Shown here in pieces: positions 31,114 through 46,100 of a DNA stretch of 64,000 bases. The notes beneath the pieces are model-generated. The model was not told where the DNA came from. It saw nothing but the letters and a program-made list of their open reading frames with translations, and searched no databases. The position numbers and the translations under genes were made by a program. How positions within the stretch are numbered: the first letter of the stretch is position 1; every line of letters starts with the position of its first letter. This DNA is from Bolinopsis microptera (lineage: Eukaryota > Ctenophora > Tentaculata > Lobata > Bolinopsidae): NCBI RefSeq assembly GCF_026151205.1, contig NC_087084.1:374001-438000 (forward strand), written 5' to 3'.

Positions 31114-34100
31114 TACAGATCAGCAGTAAAACTGACATCTCGCTACTTGTAAACTTGGTGAGATGTGTGAAAATAGCAACATTTCTTCTGTAACCTATCT
31201 TACTCGACCGGAAGAACTAAATTCCTGAGATGAGTCCTTTATAACTCTCCGACAAACTATTACTTACATGTTAATAATAATATCTTACATATTGTTCTCT
31301 ATTCGAGCTTTTCATCTTGGATTCAAACAAATTCTTCATATTATGTGGACTGGCTACACCTGGTTAAAATACTTAATACTTAATAAATGTAATAGATTTG
31401 TAGTGTTGTTATTAGTATAAAACTAATAATATCTATCCAGGCAAGAATTTGATTTAGAAAATATGTGCAATTAAAGTATTAAGTTCACAGTATTGTAATA
31501 AAATACACATTGTAGATTAGCTTCAAGCTTGAGTACACAATGTCATGACTTCATGAAACACACACGACCGCTAACGTTACTGTACACAGGTACAGTTTAC
31601 AGTGTACAGTGTACAGTGTACAGTGTCCAGTGTCCAGTGTACAGTTTACAGTGTACAGTGTACAGTGTACAGTGTAAAGTGTAAAGTGTAAAGTGTACAG
31701 TTTACAGTGTACAGTGTACAGTGTAAAGTGTACAGTGTACAGTGTAACGTGTAAAGTGTACAGTTTACAGTGTACAGTGTAAAGTGTAAAGTGTAAAGTG
31801 TACAGTTTACAGTGTACAGTGTACAGTGTACAGTGTAAAGTGTACAGTGTAACGTGTAAAGTGTACAGTGTACAGTGTAAAGTGTACAGTTTACAGTGTA
31901 CAGTGTACAGTGTAAAGTGTACAGTGTACAGTGTAACGTGTAAAGTGTACAGTGTAAAGTGTAACGTGTAAAGTGTAAAGTGTACAGTGTAAAGTGTAAC
32001 GTGTAACGTGTAAAGTGTAAAGTGTAAAGTGTACAGTGTAAAGTGTAACGTGTAAAGTGTAAAGTGTAAAGTGTACAGTGTACAGTGTAAAGTGTACAGT
32101 GTAAAGTGTAACGTGTAAAGTGTAAAGTGTAAAGTGTAAAGTGTACAGTGTAAAGTGTAACGTGTAAAGTGTACAGTGTACAGTGTAAAGTGTAACGTGT
32201 AACGTGTAAAGTGTAAAGTGTAAAGTGTAAAGTGTACAGTGTAAAGTGTAACGTGTACAGTGTAACGTGTAAAGTGGAAGTGTACAGTGTACAGTGTAAA
32301 GTGTACAGTGTACAGTGTAAAGTGTAACGTGTAAAGTGTAAAGTGTAAAGTGTACAGTGTAAAGTGTAAAGTGTAACGTGTACAGTGTAAATTGTACAGT
32401 GTACAGTGTACAGTGTAACGTGTAAAGTGTACAGTGTAACGTGTAACGTGTAAAGTGTAACGTGTAAAGTGTACAGTGTAAAGTGTAACGTGTAACGTGT
32501 AAAGTGTAAAGTGTAAAGTGTAAAGTGTACAGTGTAAAGTGTAACGTGTACAGTGTAACGTGTAAAGTGGAAGTGTACAGTGTACAGTGTAAAGTGTACA
32601 GTGTACAGTGTAAAGTGTAACGTGTAAAGTGTAAAGTGTAAAGTGTACAGTGTAAAGTGTAAAGTGTAACGTGTACAGTGTAAATTGTACAGTGTACAGT
32701 GTACAGTGTAACGTGTAAAGTGTACAGTGTAACGTGTAACGTGTAAAGTGTAACGTGTACAGTGTAACGTGTAAAGTGTAAAGTGTAAAGTGTAAAGTGT
32801 AAAGTGTAAAGTGTAAAGTGTAAAGTTTAAAGTGTAAAGTGAACAGTGTACAGTGTACAGTGTACAGTGTACAGTGTACAGTGTACAGTGTACAGTGTAC
32901 AGTGTACTGTACACTGTACACTGTACAGTGTTCTATCTAACTCAAGTCCTCGTAGTTTTAAGGGGGGGGGGGGGGGTTCTCCCTCATTTTTGGTGTACCT
33001 TGATTTCAACAAACTAGGGCCTTTGATCGAACGTTTGAGGGCGCCCACCATTGCCCGGATTGCAGCCATGTTAGATAGTTTGTTGGTCGAAATCAAGTTT
33101 GACATAAAGATGACAGTGAACCCTCTTTACTTAAACAGGTGCAGGTTGAGTCAATAGTTCAACTACCGGTCTGGAAACGAACATGACTTAAATAGAACAA
33201 GTATCTACTTATATAGAATCTACTTTAGATATTAAAAGCTCAGAGAAAATGTAAAATCGAATTTAAAAGCTTTCTCCAGAAAAGCTTTTAAATCAAAAGC
33301 ACTAAAAATCACATTATTTGTAGGTTCATTATTCAGACTTTATCAAATGATTGCTTCTAAGTTTTGAGTTGTATGAAATTATGTTATTGACTGTAAAACT
33401 GTGAAAATGAGTTAATCATGTTAATCATGTTAATCATGTTAACCCATTAGGGACGATAGGGTCGTTTTTATGACCCACCTTTTCTAGACGAAAAACCAAA
33501 TTACTAAACGATATAACGAATCTATAGCATATATGCTCAAAATTTATTGGGCTTCATTATATGTAGCCCAATAAATTTTGAGCATATATGCTATAGATTC
33601 GTTACAGCGTTTAGTAATTTGGTTTTTCGTCTAAAAAAGGTGGGTCATAAAAACGACCCTATCGTCCCTAATGGGTTAATCATGTTAATCATATTTATCA
33701 TGTTTATCATGTTTATCATGTTTATCATGTTTATCATGTTTATCATGTTTATCATGTTTATCATGTTTAGCATTAAAATTGAGAAGTTGATCTCTTTTAA
33801 AAGCTTAATTACTATTACTAAAACTAAAGAAAAGTGTGATCAAGTGTAAAGTCACAAGTGTATATTTAAGAAAAAGTACATAATATTTATTATTTATATT
33901 AGGTATATCTAATAACAGGCAAATACCAGAACAGTATTTTAAATGATGTAATATCTTAGTATAACTTGAAGACTATACAACTGAGGCAACTTTTCTAAAA
34001 AGAGAGGAAGATGATATAAGTATATATAATATATTAATTATATTATTAGGCCCGTATATATGGTGACTCTAGTGAAAGTGCTGGTGACGATGAAAAAGAC

Positions 34101-37100
34101 CATAAACCAGGGATCGGATTCCTTCGGGAGCATGTAAGATTATATCCAAAGTTTGTTCGCCAATGGGGTGTGTCTGGGTGTCAAAGATCTTCAAGGTGGG
34201 TGCTACTTGTGATGAACTCTAGAAGGATGGGATGGTAATACTCGGTCTGGCTGTCTGGAAGCCCATAGAATTCCAGTTCAGAAACCGAGTAAGGAGGTGC
34301 GGCTACTGATGAGAAGCCTCCTTAAAGTTTTTTTTGGGTTAGAAACGACATCTGGGTCCCTACCCTCGCACAAGATTATTCTCAATTTTCTTGTTGTGTT
34401 CCACAACTGTACTACTAATATATTAGTATGCTAACTAGTAGAGAATGGTAAGAAAGAATACTCAATCCCCTTCAATATCATCCCCTCCTCGGAGATAACC
34501 AACTCAATCCCCTTCAATATCACCCCTCCTCGGAGATAACCAACTCAATCCCCTTCAATATCATCCCCTCCTCGGAGATAACCAACTCAATCCCCTTTAA
34601 TATCACCCCTTCTCGGAGATAACCAACTCAATCCCCTTCAATATCACCCCCTCCTCGCGCTCGGAGATAACCAACTCAATCCCCTTCAATATCATCCCCT
34701 CCTCGGAGATAACCAACTCAATCCCCTTCAATATCACCCCTCCTCGGAGATAACCAACTCAATCCCCTTCAATATCACCCCTCCTCGGAGATAACCAACT
34801 CAATCCCCTTTAATATCACCCCTTCTCGGAGATAACCAACTCAATCCCCTTCAATATCACCCCCTCCTCGCGCTCGGAGATAACCAACTCAATCCCCTTC
34901 AATATCACCCCCTCCTCGCGCTCAGAGATAACCAACTCAATCCCCTTCAATATCACCCCTCCTCGGAGATAACCAACTCAATCCCCTTTAATATCACCCC
35001 CTCCTCGGAGATAACCAACTCAATCCCCTTCAATATCATCCCCTCCTCGCGCTCGGAGATAACCAACTCAATCCCCTTCAATATCACCCCCTCCTCGCGC
35101 TCAGAGATAACCAACTCAATCCCCTTCAATATCACCCCTCCTCGGAGATAACCAACTCAATCCCCTTTAATATCACCCCCTCCTCGGAGATAACCAACTC
35201 AATCCCCTTTAATATCACCCCCTCCTCGGAGATAACCAACTCAATCCCCTTTAATATCACCCCCTCCTCGGAGATAACCAACTCAATCCCCTTTAATATC
35301 ATCCCCTCCTCGGAGATAACCAACTCAATCCCCTTTAATATCACCCCCTCCTCGGAGATAACCAACTCAATCCCCTTCAATATCACCCCCTCCTCGGAGA
35401 TAACCAACTCAATCCCCTTTAATATCATCCCCTCCTCGGAGATAACCAACTCAATCCCCTTTAATATCATGTCACCCCATCCTCGCGCTCGGAGATAACC
35501 AACTCAATCCCCTTCAATATCACCCCTCCTCGGAGATAACCAACTCAATCCCCTTTAATATCATCCCCTCCTCGGAGATAACCAACTCAATCCCCTTTAA
35601 TATCACCCCCTCCTCGGAGATAACCAACTCAATCCCCTTCAATATCATCCCCTCCTCGGAGATAACCAACTCAATCCCCTTTAATATCATCCCCTCCTCG
35701 GAGATAACCAACTCAATCCCCTTTAATATCATCCCCTCCTCGGAGATAACCAACTCAATCCCCTTTAATATCATGTCACCCCATCCTCGCGCTCGGAGAT
35801 AACCAACTCAATCCCCTTCAATATCACCCCTCCTCGGAGATAACCAACTCAATCCCCTTTAATATCATGTCACCCCATCCTCGCGCTCGGAGATAACCAA
35901 CTCAATCCCCTTCAATATCACCCCCTCCTCGGAGATAACCAACTCAATCCCCTTTAATATCATCCCCTCCTCGGAGATAACCAACTCAATCCCCTTTAAT
36001 ATCATGTCACCCCATCCTCGCGCTCGGAGATAACCAACTCAATCCCCTTCAATATCACCCCTCCTCGGAGATAACCAACTCAATCCCCTTTAATATCATG
36101 TCACCCCATCCTCGCGCTCGGAGATAACCAACTCAATCCCCTTCAATATCACCCCCTCCTCGCGCTCGGAGATAACCAACTCAATCCCCTTCAATATCAC
36201 CCCTTCTCGGAGATAATCAACTCAATCCCCTTCAATATCACCCCCTCCTCGCGCTCGGAGATAACCAACTCAATCCCCTTCAATATCACCCCTTCTCGGA
36301 GATAATCAACTCAATCCCCTTCAATATCACCCCCTCCTCGCGCTCGGAGATAACCAACTCAATCCCCTTCAATATCACCCCTCCTCGGAGATAACCAACT
36401 CAATCCCCTTTAATATCATGTCACCCCATCCTCGCGCTCGGAGATAACCAACTCAATCCCCTTCAATATCACCCCCTCCTCGCGCTCGGAGATAACCAAC
36501 TCAATCCCCTTCAATATCACCCCTTCTCGGAGATAATCAACTCAATCCCCTTCAATATCACCCCTTCTCGGAGATAACCAACTCAATCCCCTTCAATATC
36601 ACCCCGTACTCGACCTATTATTAGAGACAGCTGGGTATTGGTTTATCTGCAGGCAGTGCAGTATACTACCATATAAGGTAACAATTTGAGGAACAGTAGC
36701 TTACAGCTGTGGTATTGAAACTAGAAGTGACAGTAAGATAGAGTCTTTGAAATGTTAAATTGAGAAACGCCCACCTAATTGATATTTAGCTGTCCTTGTT
36801 TATCATTGTCACACATCTGTTACGTTACAATCATTTATTTTCTATTTTTGTTCTTTAAAAATAGACTTACAATATCTCCAACAACCTTAACGCTCTTAAC
36901 TGAAGATGATAAAAGTTACTCAACATGATAAAATTGCAGAACGATGAACATAAATATTCCAATCTTGAGCAGAATGACAGCGAGAAACTGATGTTAGTCG
37001 CTGATATGTATTTGTTTCATTTAAAATAGCGGAATTGCAAAAATAAACATAAGTCGATTAATGAAGTTGTGAGGATTAAGAGCGGAACTGTGATTATGCT

Positions 37101-40100
37101 CTTAAAATTGAAATAGCATACATTTTTAAATAGTTTAAAATGTTACATATTATCATTATTACATACTAGTGTAACCCGTGCCTACGGCTGGGACTTCACT
37201 ATCGCAGTTGAAAGGCAAAAGTATAAACCCGCCTATTATATTCGAAAACACGCATTATATTGTCGTATGGAAGTATGAACTCTCTCTATAGTCCAAACAT
37301 ACCGCAATGAGTGCTTTGAAAATAACACACGACAATAAACTGAAATGAACCATGTTGGCATGTCTAATATCGCACTTTATTCTCGGTCAATTAAAGTTAC
37401 AAGATAACAACTAAGCAAGAAAGAGCTACAAATATACCTACCTACCTACCTACCTATCCTACATATCTATCCTACCTACCTACATACCTATCCTACCTAT
37501 CTATCCAACCTATCCTACCTACCTATCCTACCTATCCTACCTATCCTACCTATCCTACCTATCCTACCTATCCTACCTATCCTACCTATCCTACCTATCC
37601 TACCTACTTATCCTACCTACTTATCCTACCTACCTATCCTACCTACCTACCTACCTATCCTACCTACCTATCCTACCTATCCTACCTATCCTACCTACCT
37701 ACCTACTTATCCTACCTACCTATCCTACTTAAAACTTACGTATTAAATAACCGACTACAGTTTCTCGCACAAATAACAGTACATACCATTACTACTCCCT
37801 GCTACTAGAGTAATTACTTTCCGCCGTGATAACAACTCTATTAAACTATTCAGAACATTAACATGCAGTGATGGTAGAAATATTAAAATGTACTTGTCAG
37901 ATGACTACAACACACATAACCCCGGCATGCGCAGGGATTATATTTCAATTTCTCCCGCGACGCGCGGGAAAAATTTATAATAATTTCGAGTGCGAAGCAC
38001 GAGGGATTATTATGAAAATAACCCCGAACGTGCTTTAGCACGAGGGGTTATTTTAATATAACTTAAGCGTGCCGGTGTTATGTGTTATAAACCCTTCCGG
38101 GTTAGTGCTAGGACCAACAAATTTGACATTTTACTCTTAATTCTAGCTATATGAGATCAGTATGGAAAATATGAAATGGAATTGGGGAGTATATTATACT
38201 ACCAAATAAATACAACTAAGGTACTATGGCATTTGAAATTTGCGTTATATCTAAACATTATTCCAAGTCCAAGTAAGTCCAAGTAATGTAAGAGTTTAAG
38301 TAATGTAACTGTAAGAATGTAAGCAGTGTGCTGGAGTTTTGCCAGCGCCTGCAGTTAGACCGATACGTAGATCAAGTGTATCTATAGTTCTTACGTTAAG
38401 CCATCTAGGTCACGTGACATTTTTTACCAATGCGCGTCGTAGTAGTTAGTCACGTGATACACGTCATCAAAACACGTGACAGTGCGCCGTTGAAATTCTC
38501 ATGGAATATCAAAACAAAACAAATCTTGTTGAGCCAAATTAGCGGGGCGGGATTATAGAAGCTGTGCCGGGGTTATTTATTCAGCGGGAAAAAACTAACT
38601 GCGGGAGCCGGGATTATCAGAATCTATCTAGCGGGAGCCGGGATTATCAGAATCTTATTCTAACCCGGAGGGGTTTATAATAACATAAACCCGCCACGCA
38701 AAGGGTTTATATAACAGATCATCCCGCGCTAGCGGGATGATCTGATAAACACATACGAGTGCGCGCAGCGCACGAGTTTTGTGTTAATATGTAATCCCGA
38801 AGCGCCAGCTGAGGGATTACATTTATTTAGCCCTGAGCGTGAAGTGTTTATGGATTATAATTATCTCCGGCGATTTCGACAAGGGATTTATACTTTAGAA
38901 GAGAGTGATAAAATAGTTTTGTTGTGAAAAGGTCCAAATCTTCGTCCCAATCCCTCAATCTTCGGTTTAAAGCGGTAAAGACAGAATACATAGTCTTCAT
39001 CTTCAAGTCAAATCCAACAGAAACAAGAAAGCACTCTAAAATGTAGTTGAGTCGTTGAACAGGAATTTGGTCAAAGTCATTGAAGTCACGAGCAAATCTG
39101 GATGACTGAAGCCAAGAATTAAATTTGTTTAGAGCCCAGTTGTTGACTCTAACTGTACTGTCCGGAACACAATTGGAAAGCAGTTCATCAATCTGAATGT
39201 CAAACCGATCTGTCATAGTGGAACAATAGCTTGAACGTTAGCAGGAACAAGAGCTGGAAGGAGAGCAAGCAAAACAATACTATTTTTAGGGCACGGACAA
39301 GGGTAGCTGGCTAGTCGCCAACTTCTCACGCCACGCGTTGGAGAAATTCCAAGAATTAGCTGCTTTGGCAACGTTCCCAGGAATTTGCGTGTAAAAGAAG
39401 TGGACGGTTACGATGTTTCATATCACGTGGTGCGCTTTCGTGTCACGTGGTATAGACTCGGCGTATGCTATTGGTGGCACGTGGTACGCACGTGACGCGC
39501 CCACGTGATCGTGCGTCTAACTGTTCTACTATTATCGAGTTCTAATCAGCAGTATCATTGATTATTGTAAGTCGGAGAATTGAATGATAAACATCAGTTA
39601 CGACTAAAAAGCGGGCCGGGTTTATACAAATTTCCGGGGCGGGATGATATCACCTTGAGATGTTTATCTAACAGCGGGCCGGGCTGAGTGATAATATGAT
39701 CCCGCGTCGAAATCCCGGAGATATTTATAAGTAAACAAGAACTCTGGAGTTATGCCTAGATTATAATATGTAATGGTACTGTAACCATAGTAATATTGTA
39801 GTTACCATAGTAACATTACCTTATATGGTGACCGGCATTGCTTTTACTTATCGGAGGCAATAATTAAGGAAACTAAACTAGTAAGCTGTACTTTGGAATG
39901 CAGGTTTTGGTACCGGAACAATTATTATATCCGATTATAAGATTATGATAAAATTTTTGTATAATAATTTTTTTGGAAAATTCTCAAAAGATGACGACAA
40001 CTGGGCATGGTAAATGTTATACAATAGTACATTGTACACAATAAAATTGACAGTGATATGTGTATTATAGAGACTATTATAAGATAATGTGTTACTGTTA

Positions 40101-43100
40101 GTGTTAAAATGCTGTTACCATGGCACACCACATCTCATTACAAGGTACACTACCAGTGTGCATATTATCTACACGTGCACAAGCTAAACACCTGTACAAG
40201 ATATGAGATGTAGTAAACTACAAGGTACTGCATGCTATATGGTACAACTATTTTAATACGATTTAAAGTTTAAACTGCAACAAATAATCCTTACACAAAA
40301 GTAAATCTGATATTGACTAAAGTAAAGTTTCTGAAGATGGAAACATGTTTGTAAAGTGAACTAACTGCATTATATATTAACAACTCTTAAAAATGTGCGT
40401 GTCAAGCAAGGAACTGTGCACGTGCCGAACTTAAGTAAAATGTGAATAATATGCATTTAGCAATAAAATGGTTACTTTTACCAACTTCACGAGGTATAAG
40501 GTAACCTTCACGTTAAAAGGTAAAATAAATGCACTTAGAGGACTCACACACTACTCTCTAGCTCTTTTATCTCGCACGTGCACATATGGAATATATTGTG
40601 TAGTTATTCATTTCACTATTATGACATAATCTGGTCCGGAATGTAATCTGGTCTGGAATGTAATCTGGTCCGGAATGTAATCTGGTCTGGAATGTAATCT
40701 GGTCCGGAATGTAATCTGGTCCGGAATGTAATCTGGTCTGGAATGTAATCTGGTCCGGAATGTAATCTGGTCCGGAATGTAATCTGGTCCGGAATGTAAT
40801 CTGGTCATGTAATCTGGTCCGGAATGTAATCTGGTCCGGAATGTAATCTGGTCCGGAATGTAATCTGGTCCGGAATGTAATCTGGTCCGGAATGTAATCT
40901 GGTCCGGAATGTAATCTGGTCTGGAATGTAATCTGGTCCGGAATAAAAGTTCCTGGTCCGGATTAAAGGTGGAGCGTTAATGGTGTATTTAAACTCCCAT
41001 CTCCTTATCTCCTAGCCTGCAGCCTATATGATACATACACTAAACAGGAATATATAATACAACTATTTAGTATTATATTATATTATAACCAAGTACGATA
41101 AATACCCTACATAATGGCGCACTGCAATAATACATTACACAAGACCTCCTTTTCAGTACGATACTATATTATAATAGCACCCATACTTCTCTAGCAGTAG
41201 TTAAATACAGTAACACCTATCATTAGTTAAATTAACACTTACTTATTAACTATAACAGTATTTTAGTTCTATATTTTCATTGTATTGTGGCACCAATTCA
41301 TAGCAATTTTACAGAACTATTTTATAATAGTATTCTACTAGTTTATAGTTATAGTATTATTTTAGTTATAGTATTATTTCATATTGAATTGTAGTACTAA
41401 TAACTTGATAATGGTATTATAGCTCATGCTATGAATAATCATAACTTAATATTCATAACTTTTATTGTGATTGACATTATTTGATGCGGGAAAAGGTTAC
41501 GATTAGGGAATACTTCTAAGAACTTCGTTATCATTGTCAAATAAAAATCCATACTTTTTACAGTACAGATCTGTATGCTGAAGAGAATTTAAAACATACT
41601 GATTTTAAATTACCTCGACTATAGCTGCATTTCTAGTATATTACAGTATTACCCCCCCCCCCCCCCCCCATTTCTAGTATATTACACCCCCCCCCCCCCC
41701 CCATTTCTAGTATATTACACCCCCCCCCCCCATTTCTAGTATATAAAACCCCCCCCCCTCATTATGATGCATAGTATATTACACCCCCCCTCATTATGAT
41801 GCATAGTATATCCCCCCCCCATTTCTAGTATATTACCCACCCCCGGCCCCCCCCCCCTCATTATGATGCATAGTATATTAGGGGGATATTTAAAACATAT
41901 AACTGATACGAAAGATTTTATTAGCAGGAGCTTTCAAAATACTTGTGTAAATCGTCTTCAGCCATGTTTATCAGTTTATGCTACGTGACCCAACTTTTAA
42001 TTTAATTTTTAAATTACATAGAATATATTCTAAAATTTGCAACTGTAACGAACACAAATATTTAAAATTCCCGAAAATCGGGAATTGAGAAAATTTCCCG
42101 GTCGGGGATTCCCGACTGAAAATCATCGGGAAATTCCGAGATTCGGGAATCCCTATATCGGGATTGACTTCACTAGAGAGAATTCCATGATTCAGGTACA
42201 TAGAACTTGCTGAACTGCTAGTCGACTTCAGTTCAGAGAACTTTGGTATTTTCATATTATTATGAAGATAGATTGCATGCTGTTCTTGTTCTGGTTTCTT
42301 TGACAGCCATCAGCCATGTCATCTCTATTCGATTGAACCAACTCCTGGAGAGGCGCCAATCCATGAGTCACCTTGAAGCAGATGAGGCACACTTTGAAAC
42401 ATATCCTCAAACCAAGTTATGATAGTGGTAAGTGTGAAAATTACTTAATAAACCCACTAGTCGTCGTTTAAAACACAGTAATAACCTCAAATTTTTTGTT
42501 ATATAGTAGTGTGAAAGTATTAAAAGATAGTAAGATAAGATAAGATAAGATGTAATTTAAATGAATAGAACGTTGCTGGCGTAACCAATTAGAGCGCACT
42601 GACATGACTAGGATAGGTCCCTACACTAAAATCAACAGAACGCAGCACTTCAAACCAAACCGGTTATTATAAACCAAATACTCGTTATATAGAACGCACA
42701 ATATCTACAGTATATTATGTTATAATATACTAAATGTATAACTCTATACCACAGCAGAGTATAATACACAATAATAATATCATATATAATACAGCACTAC
42801 AATATATAATACAGCACTACAATGTCAAAATGGTACGGAATAGGCGAGCAGGCTAAATTTAAACCAGGTTGGTATTGTAAGCTTGTGCGGATGTATTGAC
42901 CAATCACAGCACTATATTAATGTCACGTGGTCTGCAACCACAACTCATGTGATAAGTAGATCCATCTTATTCCTGCTCTAAAAGGATTATATTTATAGCA
43001 GGTAGCAGGATTTTTAATTGTACATTGTTAATTGCTTAATTAGACTTGGAATTAGGGGAGAGTGACAGTGACACTAACTAAATCACACTATATAATTATT

Positions 43101-46100
43101 ATATCCACCAGCGGGCTCTTTTTGTACACCAGGGCGTGCGCAGCCGCTTTAAAAAGGCCCCGTCAATTTCCTGATACAGCCCGTTAGCAGGCGACATTTT
43201 CCTGCCCGCTGAAGACATAGCCTGCGAGAATGAGACTTAAAACTGCAAATATGTAAACAAGCTGGAAACGTGAACAAGGCTAAGCGTAGTATCTCAAACT
43301 GACTTTTAATACGCTACAAACTATACAAACACACAAATTTCCACACAGAAGATGCTCAAACGAATACACGGCACGAGCACCATATTTATGATGATTGATA
43401 CACAGCAGCAGCATCCCCATATAATTCAACAATATTTTTAAATAATTCTCACCAGCTCACTTTACTTCAACCCCGATACCACGCAGTAACCATAGTAACA
43501 CGTGACGTGTTACAATACCACGCAGTTACTATGGTAACACGTGACGTGTTACTATGGTTACTGCACCGCACTTTATACGGACAGATGCTGCATTTAAGTT
43601 TTGTGAATAATAAAAAAAGTCTCGCTTGAATGACTTAAATCGATCTTTTTAAAGTATATTTTAATTTCGAAGCGTGCAATAAATGTTTGAATTTATTTAT
43701 TAATAAATCTGTTTCAGAATTAGACTGAACAGAAGTAAATACCTGTGATTTGTGTCATGATCAGATTGACACTACACACAATATTAAACAGTTGAAAATA
43801 TGCGACCATTGATCTATCAGCAGAATTAAACAATACCAGGAGGAATTTGTTTTACAATGTTTACTAGGATCACACCAACATTCTTTTATCAAGAGCTTTT
43901 AGGATTAGCTTACTACAGTATATCATAATGTAGTAAGCTATATAATGCTAGAAGCCCGCTGGAATCTTCTAATTGCTCGTATAGCACCACTGTGAACCGT
44001 ATAGAGTATTTATAAGTAGTCATAGTACAACGTGAGCGCAAATATGAGCTAGTCATGACGTACCAACCCGCGCGGTGCTGCATTGTATCTGATCGCGCAA
44101 TCTTTTGAGACACAGTAGAACTTGCTATGTATGGAGACAGCGAATTAATACTAGAACGCTGAAGCCGTCTTAAGTTCATCCAATTCATTAGAACAAACTA
44201 AACACTGAAATTGAAAAGAAGCAGTGTAAATGTAGTGTAAATGTGTAGTGTGTATAATATATATATATAATATGTATGTATAATGTATATAATGATAATG
44301 TATTATATTGTATATTGTATATAATAATAATATTCATGTAAGTATGTACATATTATTAAGAAGAGACTGGTTATAATGAAATATTATTATATAATGTATA
44401 ATACATTACTGTAATACTACTGTTTTAAGAGTTCACAGTCCTTAAATTGTTATAGTGATGATTGATTACACACATTACATTGTATTATTATATATAATAT
44501 GTATGGATAAACTGCGTTGAGTGTTTGGGCCAAGAAAACAGTTGATAGTCATCAGGATGACCCGGATACAAAAACTGATTAACTATAATACAGATATTGA
44601 TTATGCTTGTATATACTACAGTAGTATTATATAATATAAGATTATATAATATATATATAATAGTAGTTTGGAAAAATTAGATAAACTAAGAAGCTGTGAC
44701 AGCGCGGCGGGAAGTTAACTTGCAACAGGGGTAGTCAAGGTTACTTGCAACAGGAGTAGTCAAGGTTATTGCGACAGGAGTAGTCAAGGTTACTTGCAAC
44801 AGGAGTAGTCAAGGTTACTTGCAACAGGAGTAGTCAAGGTTACTTGCAACAGGAGTAGTCAAGGTTACTTGCAACAGGAGTAGTCAAGGTTACTTGCAAC
44901 AGGAGCAGTCAAGGTTACTTGCAACAGGAGTAGTCAAGGTTACTTGCAACAGGAGTAGTCAAGGTTACTTGCAACAGGAGCAGTCAAGGTTACTTGCAAC
45001 AGGAGCAGTCAAGGTTACTTGAGACAGGAGTAGTCAAGGTTACTTGCAACAGGAGCAGTCAAGGTTACTTGCAACAGGAGTAGTCAAGGTTACTTGCAAC
45101 AGGAGTAGTCAAGGTTACTTGCAACAGGAGCAGTCAAGGTTACTTGCAACAGGAGTAGTCAAGGTTACTTGCAACAGGAGTAGTCAAGGTTACTTGCAAC
45201 AGGAGTAGTCAAGGTTACTTGCAACAGGAGTAGTCAAGGTTACTTGCAACAGGAGCAGTCAAGGTTAATTGCAACAGGAGTAGTCAAGGTTACTTGCAAC
45301 AGGAGCAGTCAAGGTTACTTGCAACAGGAGTAGTCAGGAGGTAGTGTTACTATGGTAACGTCAATGTTTCTTACAACAGTGTGTATTGTAACAGGGTATG
45401 TGTTTTAAAACACCCTTATACTCATATAGAAACGCCCCAAAGCATGTGAGCATATAATTCTAATAGTTTTCCTGTGAGTTTATATTCCAGCTCCATATTA
45501 GGGAAGATTACTAGTTCTAAACTTCTAGAACTGCGAACCAACGTCCAACATATTATGAAGATAATATATATGAGCAGTGACGCCACTGTATATGAGACAA
45601 GAGAAACGCCATCTTAGGACGTGAGGAGGATTACTACAATTCCTTCTCAAATATATATAATAATATATAATAATATATAAAATATATCAAAAAATAAATA
45701 AATAAGAAAAAAAAAATATATATATAACATATAAATGTAATAGATTTGTAGTGTTGTAATTAGTTCTAAACTACATTATATCTTTATTTCACGTCTTAAT
45801 TATCTATTACAATTTTATCATTAATAAATTAACAAGTAATAGCAATAATTAAGTTATTGCAATGGAAAACTAGGTAAACCTTTATATAGATTATAATTTA
45901 AACGTTGAGAAAATTAATTTCAGCAATAGTATTACTATTACCATGGTAACAAAGTTGTAGAAAATTGTCAGTTAAAACCAATAGAAAAAGCTTAACCACA
46001 CAGTATTTACCGTAGTACCTATAGTAACCATAGTACCTATAGTAACCATAGTACCTATAGTAACCATGTACTGCCCATATTATCATAGTTATCAAATTAT